From Azotobacter beijerinckii (lineage in GTDB: Bacteria; Pseudomonadota; Gammaproteobacteria; Pseudomonadales; Pseudomonadaceae), in NCBI RefSeq assembly GCF_900110885.1, contig NZ_FOFJ01000028.1, forward strand, positions 1 to 54,688: DNA of 54,688 nucleotides, written 5' to 3'. Of the stretch, positions 41,181 through 48,840 are shown one piece after another (position 1 is the stretch's first letter; every line of letters begins with the position of its first letter). Under the pieces are notes generated by a model. It was not told the origin of the DNA and made no database searches. It worked only from the letters and a program-made list of their open reading frames with translations. The translations under genes were made by a program, and so were the position numbers.

Positions 41181-42464
41181 ATGGCGCACACCGACTACCC
41201 TCTCTCCTACTACGCCGCCTCGGCCAATCCCACGCCCGCGCGCCCGGAACTCGTCGGCGAAGTCGAAACCGACGTGTGCATCGTCGGCGCAGGCTACACC
41301 GGGCTGTCCACCGCCCTGTTCCTGCTGGAAAACGGCTTTCGCGTCGTCCTGCTGGAAGCGGCCAAGGTCGGCTTCGGCGCATCAGGCCGCAACGGCGGGC
41401 AGATCGTCAACAGCTACAGTCGCGACATCGACGTGATCGAACGCAGCCTCCCCGCCGAACAGGCCCGCCGGATCGGCGAGATGGCCTTCGAGGGCGGACG
41501 CATCCTGCGCGAACTCGTCACCCGCCACGGCATCCGCTGCGACCTGAAGGACGGCGGCGTGTTCGCCGCCTTCACCCCCAGACAGATGGCCCATCTGGAG
41601 GGGCAGAAGAAGCTCTGGGAGCGCTACGGGCATAGCCAACTGGAACTGCTGGATGCCCAACGCATCCGCGAGGTGGTGGACAGCCGGCAGTATGTCGGTG
41701 GCCTGCTGGACAGGAGCGGCGGGCACATCCATCCGCTCAACCTGGCCCTCGGCGAGGCCGCCGCCGTGGAAGCCCTGGGTGGGACGATCCACGAACAGTC
41801 GCCCGCCGTGCGCATCGAGCGCGGCGCCGATCCGCTGGTGCACACCCCGCAGGGGCGGGTTCGGGCGAAGTTCGTCGTGCTGGCCGGCAATGCCTATCTG
41901 GGCGACCTGGTTCCGGAGCTGGCGGCCAAGTCGATGCCCTGCGGCACTCAAGTGATCGCCACCGAGCCCCTGGGCGAGGAGCTGGCCGCCAGCCTGCTGC
42001 CCCAGGACTACTGCGTCGAGGACTGCAACTACCTGCTCGACTACTACCGGCTCTCCGCCGACCGGCGGCTCATCTACGGCGGCGGCGTGATCTACGGCGC
42101 CCGCGATCCCCGGGACATCGCGGGCATCATCCGGCCGAAGATGCTCAGAACCTTCCCGCAGCTGAAGAAGGTGAAGATCGACTACGCCTGGACCGGCAAC
42201 TTCCTCCTCACCCTGTCGCGCCTGCCGCAGGTCGGGCGGATCGGCGACAACCTCTACTACTCCCAGGGCTGCAGCGGCCACGGCGTCACCTACACCCATC
42301 TGGCCGGCCGGCTGCTCGCCGAGGCCCTGCGCGGCCAGGCCGAGCGCTTCGACGCCTTCGCCGCACTACCCCACTACCCCTTCCCCGGCGGCCGCCTGCT
42401 ACGCGTACCCTTCACCGCCCTCGGCGCTTGGTACTACACGCTGCGGGACCGGCTAGGCGTCTGA
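41181..42464 (+). CDS. FAD-dependent oxidase, gamma-glutamylputrescine oxidase (PuuB/PauB) type
   Basis: This 427-aa DAO-fold flavoprotein has the dinucleotide motif VCIVGAGYTGLSTALFLLE (residues 32-50), the ATG-like second motif GASGRNGGQ and a C-terminal FAD loop YSQGCSGHGVTYTHLAG. PuuB-type enzymes oxidise gamma-glutamylated polyamines to aldehydes in the putrescine catabolic route. The neighbouring C39 gene is also beside this family in P. aeruginosa (PA2776-PA2778 region), which supports the PauB subgroup. ATG 41181 starts MAHTDYPLSYY. The exact polyamine substrate is not known. Confidence 0.8.
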   Translation: MAHTDYPLSYYAASANPTPARPELVGEVETDVCIVGAGYTGLSTALFLLENGFRVVLLEAAKVGFGASGRNGGQIVNSYSRDIDVIERSLPAEQARRIGEMAFEGGRILRELVTRHGIRCDLKDGGVFAAFTPRQMAHLEGQKKLWERYGHSQLELLDAQRIREVVDSRQYVGGLLDRSGGHIHPLNLALGEAAAVEALGGTIHEQSPAVRIERGADPLVHTPQGRVRAKFVVLAGNAYLGDLVPELAAKSMPCGTQVIATEPLGEELAASLLPQDYCVEDCNYLLDYYRLSADRRLIYGGGVIYGARDPRDIAGIIRPKMLRTFPQLKKVKIDYAWTGNFLLTLSRLPQVGRIGDNLYYSQGCSGHGVTYTHLAGRLLAEALRGQAERFDAFAALPHYPFPGGRLLRVPFTALGAWYYTLRDRLGV

Positions 42465-42515
42465 ACAAGATGACGGGCAAACTGGCACCGGCACACCGCT
42501 GCGGGCCTGGCGGGG

Positions 42516-43106
42516 TCAGAGGCGCGTCTGTGCCGTCGCCGGCAGCCGGTTGGCGGACAGCGTCAGCACCGCCCAGCGCCCGCCCTTCGCCCAGCCCCGG
42601 TCGAAGGCGGCGAAATCGGTCGTCAGCCGGCGCGTGGTCCCCGAACGCAGGATGAGCTGCCGCTCGCGCCGGTCGTACCCCACCACCACAGCGAAACGCC
42701 AGTCCGACCACCAACCGCGGGAGAGGTTCTGCAGCACCAGCACCGGGTTGCCCGCCGCCACCTCGCTCAGCACGCTCTCCAGCCGCGGCGCCAGGGGCTG
42801 GACCAGCATTCCGTGACGGCGCGCGGCGGCCACCATCGCCTCCTGCCGGCTCTCTCCCTTGCCTCCGGACGAAAGCACCTGATCCTTGAGCAGCCCCGGC
42901 GAGGTGTCCAGACCGCGCTGGTTGAGCATGCTCGCCAGCGCAGCCGGCCCGCCCTGGTAGTCCTCCTGCGGATAGAAAGGCACGCCGACCAGCTCGACCC
43001 GCTCGGGCAGGCGCTCGGTTTCCGGCGGCAACACCGGAGCGCGCGCGCAGGCGGCGAGCAGGGCGAACAGTCCGAGGAGGCCGATCGCTCGCAGGCGACG
43101 AGTCAC
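42516..43106 (-). CDS. PA2778-family C39 peptidase homologue, catalytic residues lost
   Basis: This lipoprotein-like 196-aa protein has a signal peptide (GLLGLFALLAAC lipobox) and the PA2778-family papain-like fold (VPFYPQEDYQGGPAALASML, later WRFAVVVGYD and LILRSGTTRR). In active relatives the motif is YQCGPAALA with Cys and WH(Y/F)AVVVGYD with His. Here the codons are GGC (Gly) and CGT (Arg), each one base away from Cys TGC and His CAT. The protein is therefore either a pseudoenzyme or a decaying gene; the frame is otherwise intact. GTG 43106 is preferred because it places the signal peptide at the N-terminus; the start remains uncertain. Confidence 0.75.
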   Translation of the reverse strand: MTRRLRAIGLLGLFALLAACARAPVLPPETERLPERVELVGVPFYPQEDYQGGPAALASMLNQRGLDTSPGLLKDQVLSSGGKGESRQEAMVAAARRHGMLVQPLAPRLESVLSEVAAGNPVLVLQNLSRGWWSDWRFAVVVGYDRRERQLILRSGTTRRLTTDFAAFDRGWAKGGRWAVLTLSANRLPATAQTRL

Positions 43107-43294
43107 CGGTCGTCGAACTGGGCCATGGGCACCGGGGCGAACGGAAGCCGTTGCGATTCGGTTGAACTGCCGGCCGCGCACCGTATCGGGGTCAAGGTGA
43201 ACAGGGGAGGAGACTCCGTGCATTTGATGTCAGCCCGTATTGGTGCAAAGGACTGTCATTCTAGACGGAACTCCCCTCTTCAGTTCCGGCCCCG

Positions 43295-44026
43295 TCAGAT
43301 CGCCGTATAGCCACCGTCAGCCTGGAAGCAGGCGCCGGTCACGATCGAGGCCCGATCACTGGCCAGGAAGGCGACCACCTGGGCGATCTCCAGCGGCTGG
43401 GCCAGGCGGCCGACCGGCTGTCTGGCCAGAATCGCGTCCCGGGTCGCCTGCGGCAGCCGGGCAAGCAATGGCGTGTCGACATAGCCCGGCGATACGCTGT
43501 TGGCACGGACGCCCTGGCGGGCATAAGTCAGGGCAACCGAGCGGGTGAAGTTGACCACCGCGGCCTTGGCCGCCGAATAGGCCGTGCTGTTCTCCTGGCC
43601 CACGTGCGCCAGGATCGAGGCCATGTTGACGATGGAGCCGCCGCCCCCCGCGAGCATGTGTACGGCAGCATGCTTGTTGCACAGGGCGACCCCGGTCAGG
43701 TCGATGTCGATCACCCGCTGCCAGTCCGCGAGGTCGAGCCGGTGAACCGGCGCCTTCTGCTCCGGGATTCCCGCGTTGGCGACCAGAATGTCCAACCGGC
43801 CGAAAGCATCCAGCGCCGTCTGCATCAGGGCCGCGACGCTCGCCTCGCAGGTCACGTCGCTGCGCATGAAGATCGCCGCATCGCCAAGCTCGGCGGCCAG
43901 CGCCGCCGCCGACGCGTCGATATCGCCGATCACCACCCGGGCGCCCTCGGCCACGAACAGCCGGACAATCGCCTCGCCGATCCCGGAACCGCCGCCGGTA
44001 ACGACGGCAACCTTCCCCTCCAGCAT
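43295..44026 (-). CDS. SDR-family oxidoreductase (cluster gene 5)
   Basis: This 243-aa classical short-chain dehydrogenase has the NAD-binding TGGGSGIGEA loop (residues 9-18), D-[IV]-D charge pair GDIDAS favouring NAD(H), NAG motif ANAGIPEQKAP, catalytic YSAAK (with Ser in NMASILAHVG), and C-terminal GACFQADGGYTAI. It would oxidise an alcohol or reduce a ketone on the cluster substrate. ATG 44026 follows aggagattcatcg. It is the last gene of the leftward cluster, 85 bases after the MFS stop. Confidence 0.85.
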   Translation of the reverse strand: MLEGKVAVVTGGGSGIGEAIVRLFVAEGARVVIGDIDASAAALAAELGDAAIFMRSDVTCEASVAALMQTALDAFGRLDILVANAGIPEQKAPVHRLDLADWQRVIDIDLTGVALCNKHAAVHMLAGGGGSIVNMASILAHVGQENSTAYSAAKAAVVNFTRSVALTYARQGVRANSVSPGYVDTPLLARLPQATRDAILARQPVGRLAQPLEIAQVVAFLASDRASIVTGACFQADGGYTAI

Positions 44027-44111
44027 CGATGAATCTCCTCTTGGAACATGAAAGAAACGCCCCCAGCCCTGAACGGAGCCGCACCCGCCGCGCAGGCGCG
44101 GTCCGGGTGTT

Positions 44112-45449
44112 TCAGGCGGCCTGCAGCTGCGGCGCGGCGCGCCGCTCCAGGCCCTTGGCGGCCAGGGCCAGCCCGGAGAGCACGGCGGGAATCGCCAGCA
44201 GGGCGAACACCTGGCCGAGCGGCAGCCCCATGGCGATCATCTGGCCGCCAGCGAAGGCACTGAGGATGGCGCCGAAACGGCCGATGCCACTCATCCAGCA
44301 GGCTCCGGTGGCGCGCGCCTCGGTGGGATAGAAACAGGTAGCCATGGCGTTCATGCCGACGCTGCCGCCGTTCAGGCAGAAGCCCACCGCGCAGGCGATG
44401 GCGCCGAGCAGGAGCAGATCGTGGGTCGCCTGGCCGATCGCACCGATGGCCAGCGCCGCCACCAGCATGGTCACGAGCAGCACCCCGTGCGGCCGGAAAC
44501 GATCCATCGCCCAGCCGACGCAGAGCGCGCCGAGCGGCCCGCCGACCTGGAACAGGGACGTGACGATGGCTGCCTCGGAGACGCTGTAGCCGCCCGACTT
44601 GACCAGGGTCGGCAACCAGCTGCTGAACAGGTAGACCAGGAACAGTGCGGTGAAATAGCCGACCCAGAGCATCAGGGTGCCGAACCGGTAGTGAGCGGAC
44701 AGCACCAGCCGCGCGCCACCCTCGCCCTGCACGGCACGCGGCAGCACGAAGTCCGTGCGGCTATCGCTGACCCCCGGGGCAATCCGCTCGACGATCCGCC
44801 GGATGCTTTCCCGCGGTGCCCGCCGGCTGACCAGAAAGCTCAGCGACTCCGGCATCTTCCAGATCAGTAGCGGCGCCACCAGGATCGGCAGCACCCCGCC
44901 CATGATCAGCACGCTCTGCCAGCCGAGGTGGGGAATCATCCAGGCGGACAGGAAGCCGCCGCCGGCTGCGCCGAAGGAAAAGCCGCAGAAAGCCACGGTG
45001 ACCAGGAAGGCGCGCTTGCGCTCCGGGGCGAACTCCGCGGTCAGGGTGGCGGCGTTGGGCATGGCGGCGCCGAGGCCGAGGCCGGTGAGGAAGCGGAAGG
45101 CCACCAGTTGAGTGACATCGCTGGAGAAGGCCGTGACCAGGGTCCAGAGGCCGAAGAACAGCACACTGGAAACCAGCACGATCTTGCGCCCGTAGCGGTC
45201 GGCCAGCGGACCGGCGACCAGCGCGCCGACCGCCAGGCCGACCAGCGCGGCGCTCAGCACCGGGCCGAGCGCCTGCGGCGTCACCCCCCAGTCCTCGCGC
45301 AGCTGGGGCGCGATCAGCCCCATCACCGCCACGTCGAAGCCGTCCAGGGCGATGATGACGAAGCAGAAGAACACCACCAGTTTCTGGAAGCCGCCGAAGG
45401 GGCGGTCGTTGATCAGTTCACGCACATCCATGGTTTTTATTGCGCTCAC
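44112..45449 (-). CDS. MFS transporter, aromatic acid:H+ symporter (AAHS) type
   Basis: This 445-aa protein has 12 predicted membrane segments and the MFS loop motif GPLADRYGRKIVL between TM2 and TM3. It has the conserved DGFDVAVMGLIAPQL in TM1, whose Asp is typical of PcaK/BenK-type aromatic acid uptake. It would import a carboxylated ring compound driven by protons. The start is GTG 45449, preceded by gaggtga; an in-frame ATG (MDVRELI) six codons later is possible. CAATAAAAAC elements flank its start. Confidence 0.88.
   Translation of the reverse strand: MSAIKTMDVRELINDRPFGGFQKLVVFFCFVIIALDGFDVAVMGLIAPQLREDWGVTPQALGPVLSAALVGLAVGALVAGPLADRYGRKIVLVSSVLFFGLWTLVTAFSSDVTQLVAFRFLTGLGLGAAMPNAATLTAEFAPERKRAFLVTVAFCGFSFGAAGGGFLSAWMIPHLGWQSVLIMGGVLPILVAPLLIWKMPESLSFLVSRRAPRESIRRIVERIAPGVSDSRTDFVLPRAVQGEGGARLVLSAHYRFGTLMLWVGYFTALFLVYLFSSWLPTLVKSGGYSVSEAAIVTSLFQVGGPLGALCVGWAMDRFRPHGVLLVTMLVAALAIGAIGQATHDLLLLGAIACAVGFCLNGGSVGMNAMATCFYPTEARATGACWMSGIGRFGAILSAFAGGQMIAMGLPLGQVFALLAIPAVLSGLALAAKGLERRAAPQLQAA
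45431..45443 (-). promoter_or_regulatory. A-rich CAATAAAAAC element inside the MFS start region
   Basis: Reverse-strand gcaataaaaacc, just after the GTG start at 45449, is A-rich and similar to a second copy (45478-45490) and a third upstream of the first SDR gene (48647-48659). Such A-rich runs are candidate Hfq/Crc sites in pseudomonads. Candidate only. Confidence 0.35.
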
Positions 45450-45477
45450 TTGAAGTCACCTCGAGCCTTGGGGCTCA

Positions 45478-45490
45478 GTTTTTATTGTCG
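45478..45490 (-). promoter_or_regulatory. A-rich CAATAAAAAC element upstream of the MFS gene
   Basis: Reverse-strand cgacaataaaaac lies 29 bases upstream of the MFS start and repeats the motif seen at 48647-48659. It may be a translation-repression site for Hfq/Crc. Candidate only. Confidence 0.35.
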
Positions 45491-45629
45491 AAGGCGAGTC
45501 TTGGCTGGCAGAGGGCGAACGGTCTTTCTCCGGGCATGGGGCTGCGCACGCACTGCCGGACGCGCGCAACCGGTAGGTTTTCGGATGAGGCGGCGCCGGC
45601 AAGGCAACCGGCGACGCCAGGGCTCTCGT

Positions 45630-45956
45630 CTACTGCAGGCTCTTGAACTGCACCGGCCGGATGATCCGCGTCTCCTGGGCGATCACCAGGTGCGCCGAAG
45701 CCTGCAGGTATTCTCGAAATTCCGGGTCGCCGTCGCGGGCCAGGGCGCGCTTCTCGAAGTCGTCCAGGCTGTCGTAGCCCCAGAGGTGCACCACCTGGTT
45801 CAGCGGCCCGATGCAGCTGGTGTAGAAGGCCAGCGGCCTGCCCAGGTGGCGCAGCAGCACCGGCATCGCCAGGCGGTCGAAGACCTCGAGAAACTCGGCC
45901 ATGCCGCGCGGCTTGATGGTGTAGATGCGGTGGTCGACGATTGGCTTGTGGTTCAT
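45630..45956 (-). CDS. NIPSNAP family protein
   Basis: This 108-aa single-domain dimeric alpha-beta barrel protein has the family pattern VDHRIYTIKPRGMAEFL at residues 7-23 and LNQVVHLWGYDSLDDFEKR in the middle. Small bacterial NIPSNAP proteins are often encoded beside ring-modifying flavoenzymes, but their function is unknown. ATG 45956 overlaps the stop of the KstD-like gene by 1 base (tgATGa arrangement), so it is translationally coupled. Confidence 0.85.
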   Translation of the reverse strand: MNHKPIVDHRIYTIKPRGMAEFLEVFDRLAMPVLLRHLGRPLAFYTSCIGPLNQVVHLWGYDSLDDFEKRALARDGDPEFREYLQASAHLVIAQETRIIRPVQFKSLQ

Positions 45957-47701
45957 CACACGGCCTCCCGGTAGCGGGTCGCGGGTTGCAGCGCCTCGGC
46001 GCGGGCCAGATGGCGGCCGGTGAGGTAGCCGAAGGTCATGATCGGGCCGAGGGTGATGCCGGCGCCCGGATAGTTGCCGCCCATGACGCTGGCGCGGTCG
46101 TTGCCCACCGCGTACAGGCCGGGGATGGCCGCGCCGCCCTCGCCCAGCACCTCGCCCTCGAGGCTGGTGCGCAGACCGTCGAAGGTGCCGAGATCGCCCA
46201 TGATCACCTTCACCGCGTAGTACGGCCCCTTGCCGATCGGCGCCACGCACGGGTTGGGCCTGTGCTCCGGGTCGGCCAGGTAACGGTTGAACGCGGTGGT
46301 GCCGCGGCCGAACTCGTTGTCCACCCCGCGCTCGGCGCCGAGGTTGTACTGGCGCACCGTCTCCTCCAGCCCGCGGGGATCGATGCCGGCCTGACGCGCC
46401 AGTTCGGCGAGGGTCGCCCCCTTGAGCAGATAGCCGCTACGAATCAATGGCCGCAGCGGCATCGGCGACGGCTTGGCATAGCCCAGGCCGTACTTGCCGA
46501 TGGCGGTGCGGTCGCAGATCAGCCACATGGCGGTTTCGCGCTGCCCCTCGCAGGCCTGGATCAGCGCGGCGCCGACGTCGTGGTAGGACTCCGACTCGTT
46601 GGTGAAGCGCCGGCCGTCGCGCAGCACGCCGATCACGCCCGGCTTGTAGCGGTCGAGCAGGTGCGGGAAGACCCCGTGGCGGCCCTTGCTCAGCGGCACC
46701 CGGGAGACCGGCATCCAGGCCGCGGCCTCGGGGAAGCGCAGCTCCAGCTTGCCGCCGACGGACTCGGCCAGGTAGGCACCGTCGCCGGTATTGCCGGCCG
46801 GCACCGGCGAGAGGTGCTCGCCGCCGCGGCGCAGGTGCGGATAGGCCTGGTGGATACGTGCCAGATCATGGGAGAAGCCGCCGCTGGCCAGTACCACGCC
46901 GCGCCGCGCCTCGATCCGCTGTGTGCCCTGCGGTCCGCGGACCAGGGCGCCGATCACCCGGCCATTCTCCAGCAGCAGCTCGCTGGCAGGGGTACGGGTG
47001 TGGATCGGGATGCTCAGATCCAGCGCCGACTGGGCCAGGCGCGCGGCCAGGGCGTTGCCGCTGGTCACGTTGATGCCGCGACGGTACAGGGCCAGCTCCT
47101 TGAGATGGGTGGCCAGGCGCTTGGTCACGTAGACGAACGAGGTCAGCGACCGGGTGGCGTTGAAGAAGTGCTTCAGGTCGGCGTTAGACGAGTTGAACAT
47201 CATGCCGATGAAGGTGATGGTCTCCAGCGGCGGACGCAGGCGCGCCATGTCCTTGCCGAGCCGACGGATGTCGTAGGGCGCCGCCAGCACCGAACGGCCG
47301 ATATCGACGCCGCCGGGCAGCGTCGGGTGGTAGTCCGGGTAAAGGGTCGGGACGAACTTGACCTCGGTCTCGCGCTCGAAGAACTCGAGCATTTCCGGGC
47401 CGTGTTCGAGCAGGGCATCCACCGCCCGGTCGTCGAAGAAGGCCCCGGCCTCGTTCTGCAGGTAGGTGCGCGCCGCCTCGCGACTATCGCGCACACCGGA
47501 GGCCCTGGCCAGGTGGTTGCCGGGAATCCACAGCACGCCGCCGGAAAAGGCCGTGGTGCCGCCGAAATGCTCCTCCTTCTCCACCACGACCACATCCAGG
47601 CCGTGCTTCTTCGCGGTGATGGCGGTCGACAGGCCGCCGGCTCCCGAGCCGACGACCAGCACGTCGCACTGGAGGGTGGGGATTTGGGTTTGCACAGTCA
47701 T
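45956..47701 (-). CDS. KstD-like FAD-dependent dehydrogenase
   Basis: This 581-aa flavoprotein of the succinate dehydrogenase/fumarate reductase superfamily has the FAD motif VLVVGSGAGGLSTAITAKK (residues 14-32) and the second motif GGTTAFSGGVLW. It has features of 3-ketosteroid delta1-dehydrogenase: PDYHPTLPGG, with a possible catalytic Tyr, GPYYAVKVIMGDLGT, in which the Tyr matches the enolising Tyr of KstD, and NYPGAGITLGPIMTFGYLTG near the C-terminus. Such enzymes desaturate a ring next to a carbonyl. The absence of steroid side-chain genes suggests a smaller alicyclic ketone. It is gene 2 of the leftward cluster. Confidence 0.85.
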   Translation of the reverse strand: MTVQTQIPTLQCDVLVVGSGAGGLSTAITAKKHGLDVVVVEKEEHFGGTTAFSGGVLWIPGNHLARASGVRDSREAARTYLQNEAGAFFDDRAVDALLEHGPEMLEFFERETEVKFVPTLYPDYHPTLPGGVDIGRSVLAAPYDIRRLGKDMARLRPPLETITFIGMMFNSSNADLKHFFNATRSLTSFVYVTKRLATHLKELALYRRGINVTSGNALAARLAQSALDLSIPIHTRTPASELLLENGRVIGALVRGPQGTQRIEARRGVVLASGGFSHDLARIHQAYPHLRRGGEHLSPVPAGNTGDGAYLAESVGGKLELRFPEAAAWMPVSRVPLSKGRHGVFPHLLDRYKPGVIGVLRDGRRFTNESESYHDVGAALIQACEGQRETAMWLICDRTAIGKYGLGYAKPSPMPLRPLIRSGYLLKGATLAELARQAGIDPRGLEETVRQYNLGAERGVDNEFGRGTTAFNRYLADPEHRPNPCVAPIGKGPYYAVKVIMGDLGTFDGLRTSLEGEVLGEGGAAIPGLYAVGNDRASVMGGNYPGAGITLGPIMTFGYLTGRHLARAEALQPATRYREAV

Positions 47702-47767
47702 GAGCAGTCTCCTTGCCGGACAGGCAGGGGCGCGGGCAGCGGCGCACGCCGATAAGGGTGGCGGGGT

Positions 47768-48601
47768 TCAGCCCTGGCGGGCGGTCGCGGGGGATTCGAA
47801 GCCGGGACGCGGGATCAGTGCCATCAGCATGCTTTCCAGGCCGCCGTCGACGGTCAGCTCGGCACCGTTGATGTAGTCGGCGCGCGGGCTGGCGAGGAAC
47901 AGCACGGCGTCGGCGATGTCGCTGGGCTCGCCGATCCGCCCGTTGGCGGTCATCGCACAGCGCTGGCGCTCGATCTGCGGGTCGGCATAGAAGGCGGCGG
48001 ACAGGGGCGTGCGGATCAGCCCCGGACAGACGGCGTTGCTGCGCACACCGCGCGGCCCCCACTCGCTGGCGATCTGCCGGGAGAGCATGCTCACCCCGGC
48101 CTTGGCCGCGCTGTAGGCGCCGCTCCAGGTCTGCGGCGAATGCGCGGCGATCGAGGCGATGTGCACGATGCGCCCGCAGCGGCGGGCCAGCATCGAGCGG
48201 CCGAACGCCTGGGAACAGAGCAGGTAGCCGTTCAGGTTGACCGACAGCACCTGGTTCCACTTTTCCAAAGTGATCTCTTCGATGCCGCCGGGCTGCAGCA
48301 CGCTGGCATTGTTGACCAGCACGTCGCAGTGGCCGAAGCGGCTTTCCACCTGGGCGGCCGCCTGCTGCACGCTCGCCGGGTCGGCGATGTCGCAGGCGAT
48401 GGCCTGGACGGGTTCGGCGGCACGGGCGGACAGTTGCTCGGCAAGGTGCGCGCAGCCGGCCGCATCGCGATCCAGCAGCACCACCCGGGCGCCCTGCCCG
48501 ACCAGCGCGGCGGCGATTTCGCGGCCGATGCCGCCGGCCGCTCCGGTGACCACACAGACGGCCGAGTCGAGTCCCAGCCAGTTGTCGTTGTTGTTGTTCA
48601 T
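47768..48601 (-). CDS. SDR-family oxidoreductase (first cluster gene)
   Basis: This 277-aa classical SDR has TGAAGGIGRE (NAD loop), the NNASVLQ segment and catalytic Ser/Tyr/Lys in HIASIAAHS and YSAAKAGVSML. DRDAAG after strand 2 favours NAD(H). It would oxidise a hydroxyl group to the ketone needed by the KstD-like enzyme. ATG 48601 follows ggagatggtc. The N-terminus is a run of Asn codons (AAC repeats) that may double as an Hfq/Crc site. It is divergent from the AraC gene across about 240 bases. Confidence 0.87.
   Translation of the reverse strand: MNNNNDNWLGLDSAVCVVTGAAGGIGREIAAALVGQGARVVLLDRDAAGCAHLAEQLSARAAEPVQAIACDIADPASVQQAAAQVESRFGHCDVLVNNASVLQPGGIEEITLEKWNQVLSVNLNGYLLCSQAFGRSMLARRCGRIVHIASIAAHSPQTWSGAYSAAKAGVSMLSRQIASEWGPRGVRSNAVCPGLIRTPLSAAFYADPQIERQRCAMTANGRIGEPSDIADAVLFLASPRADYINGAELTVDGGLESMLMALIPRPGFESPATARQG
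48581..48601 (-). promoter_or_regulatory. AAC-repeat at the first cluster gene start (candidate Hfq/Crc site)
   Basis: The reverse strand reads ATGAACAACAACAACGACAAC. This contains repeats matching the AAnAAnAA catabolite activity motif directly at the start codon, where Hfq/Crc represses translation in pseudomonads. It also encodes an Asn run, so it could be coincidental. Confidence 0.4.
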
Positions 48602-48646
48602 GACCATCTCCGGCACTCACGCAGGGCGGCGCGCCGTGGCGCCGCG

Positions 48647-48659
48647 TTTTATTGTTGTT
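48647..48659 (-). promoter_or_regulatory. AACAACAATAAAA element upstream of the first cluster gene
   Basis: The reverse-strand AACAACAATAAAA lies 46-58 bases before ATG 48601, in the 5' leader. It fits the AAnAAnAA catabolite activity motif. With the start-codon repeat it makes two candidate Hfq/Crc sites in the same leader. Confidence 0.4.
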
Positions 48660-48840
48660 GGCGCGTCGAGCCTGCTGGCTCTGCACGTGAGGCGGATGTT
48701 AGGAGGACGCGGCGGCGTTCCAGAATGGACGAAATCGACAACCACCCCGACATTTGCGGCAAAAGTCCACAGCCGGTGAACGGCGAATTGACCCGCCCGG
48801 CCGCTTCGGGCTAATCAGGGAGGGCAAGGAGTCCACAACA

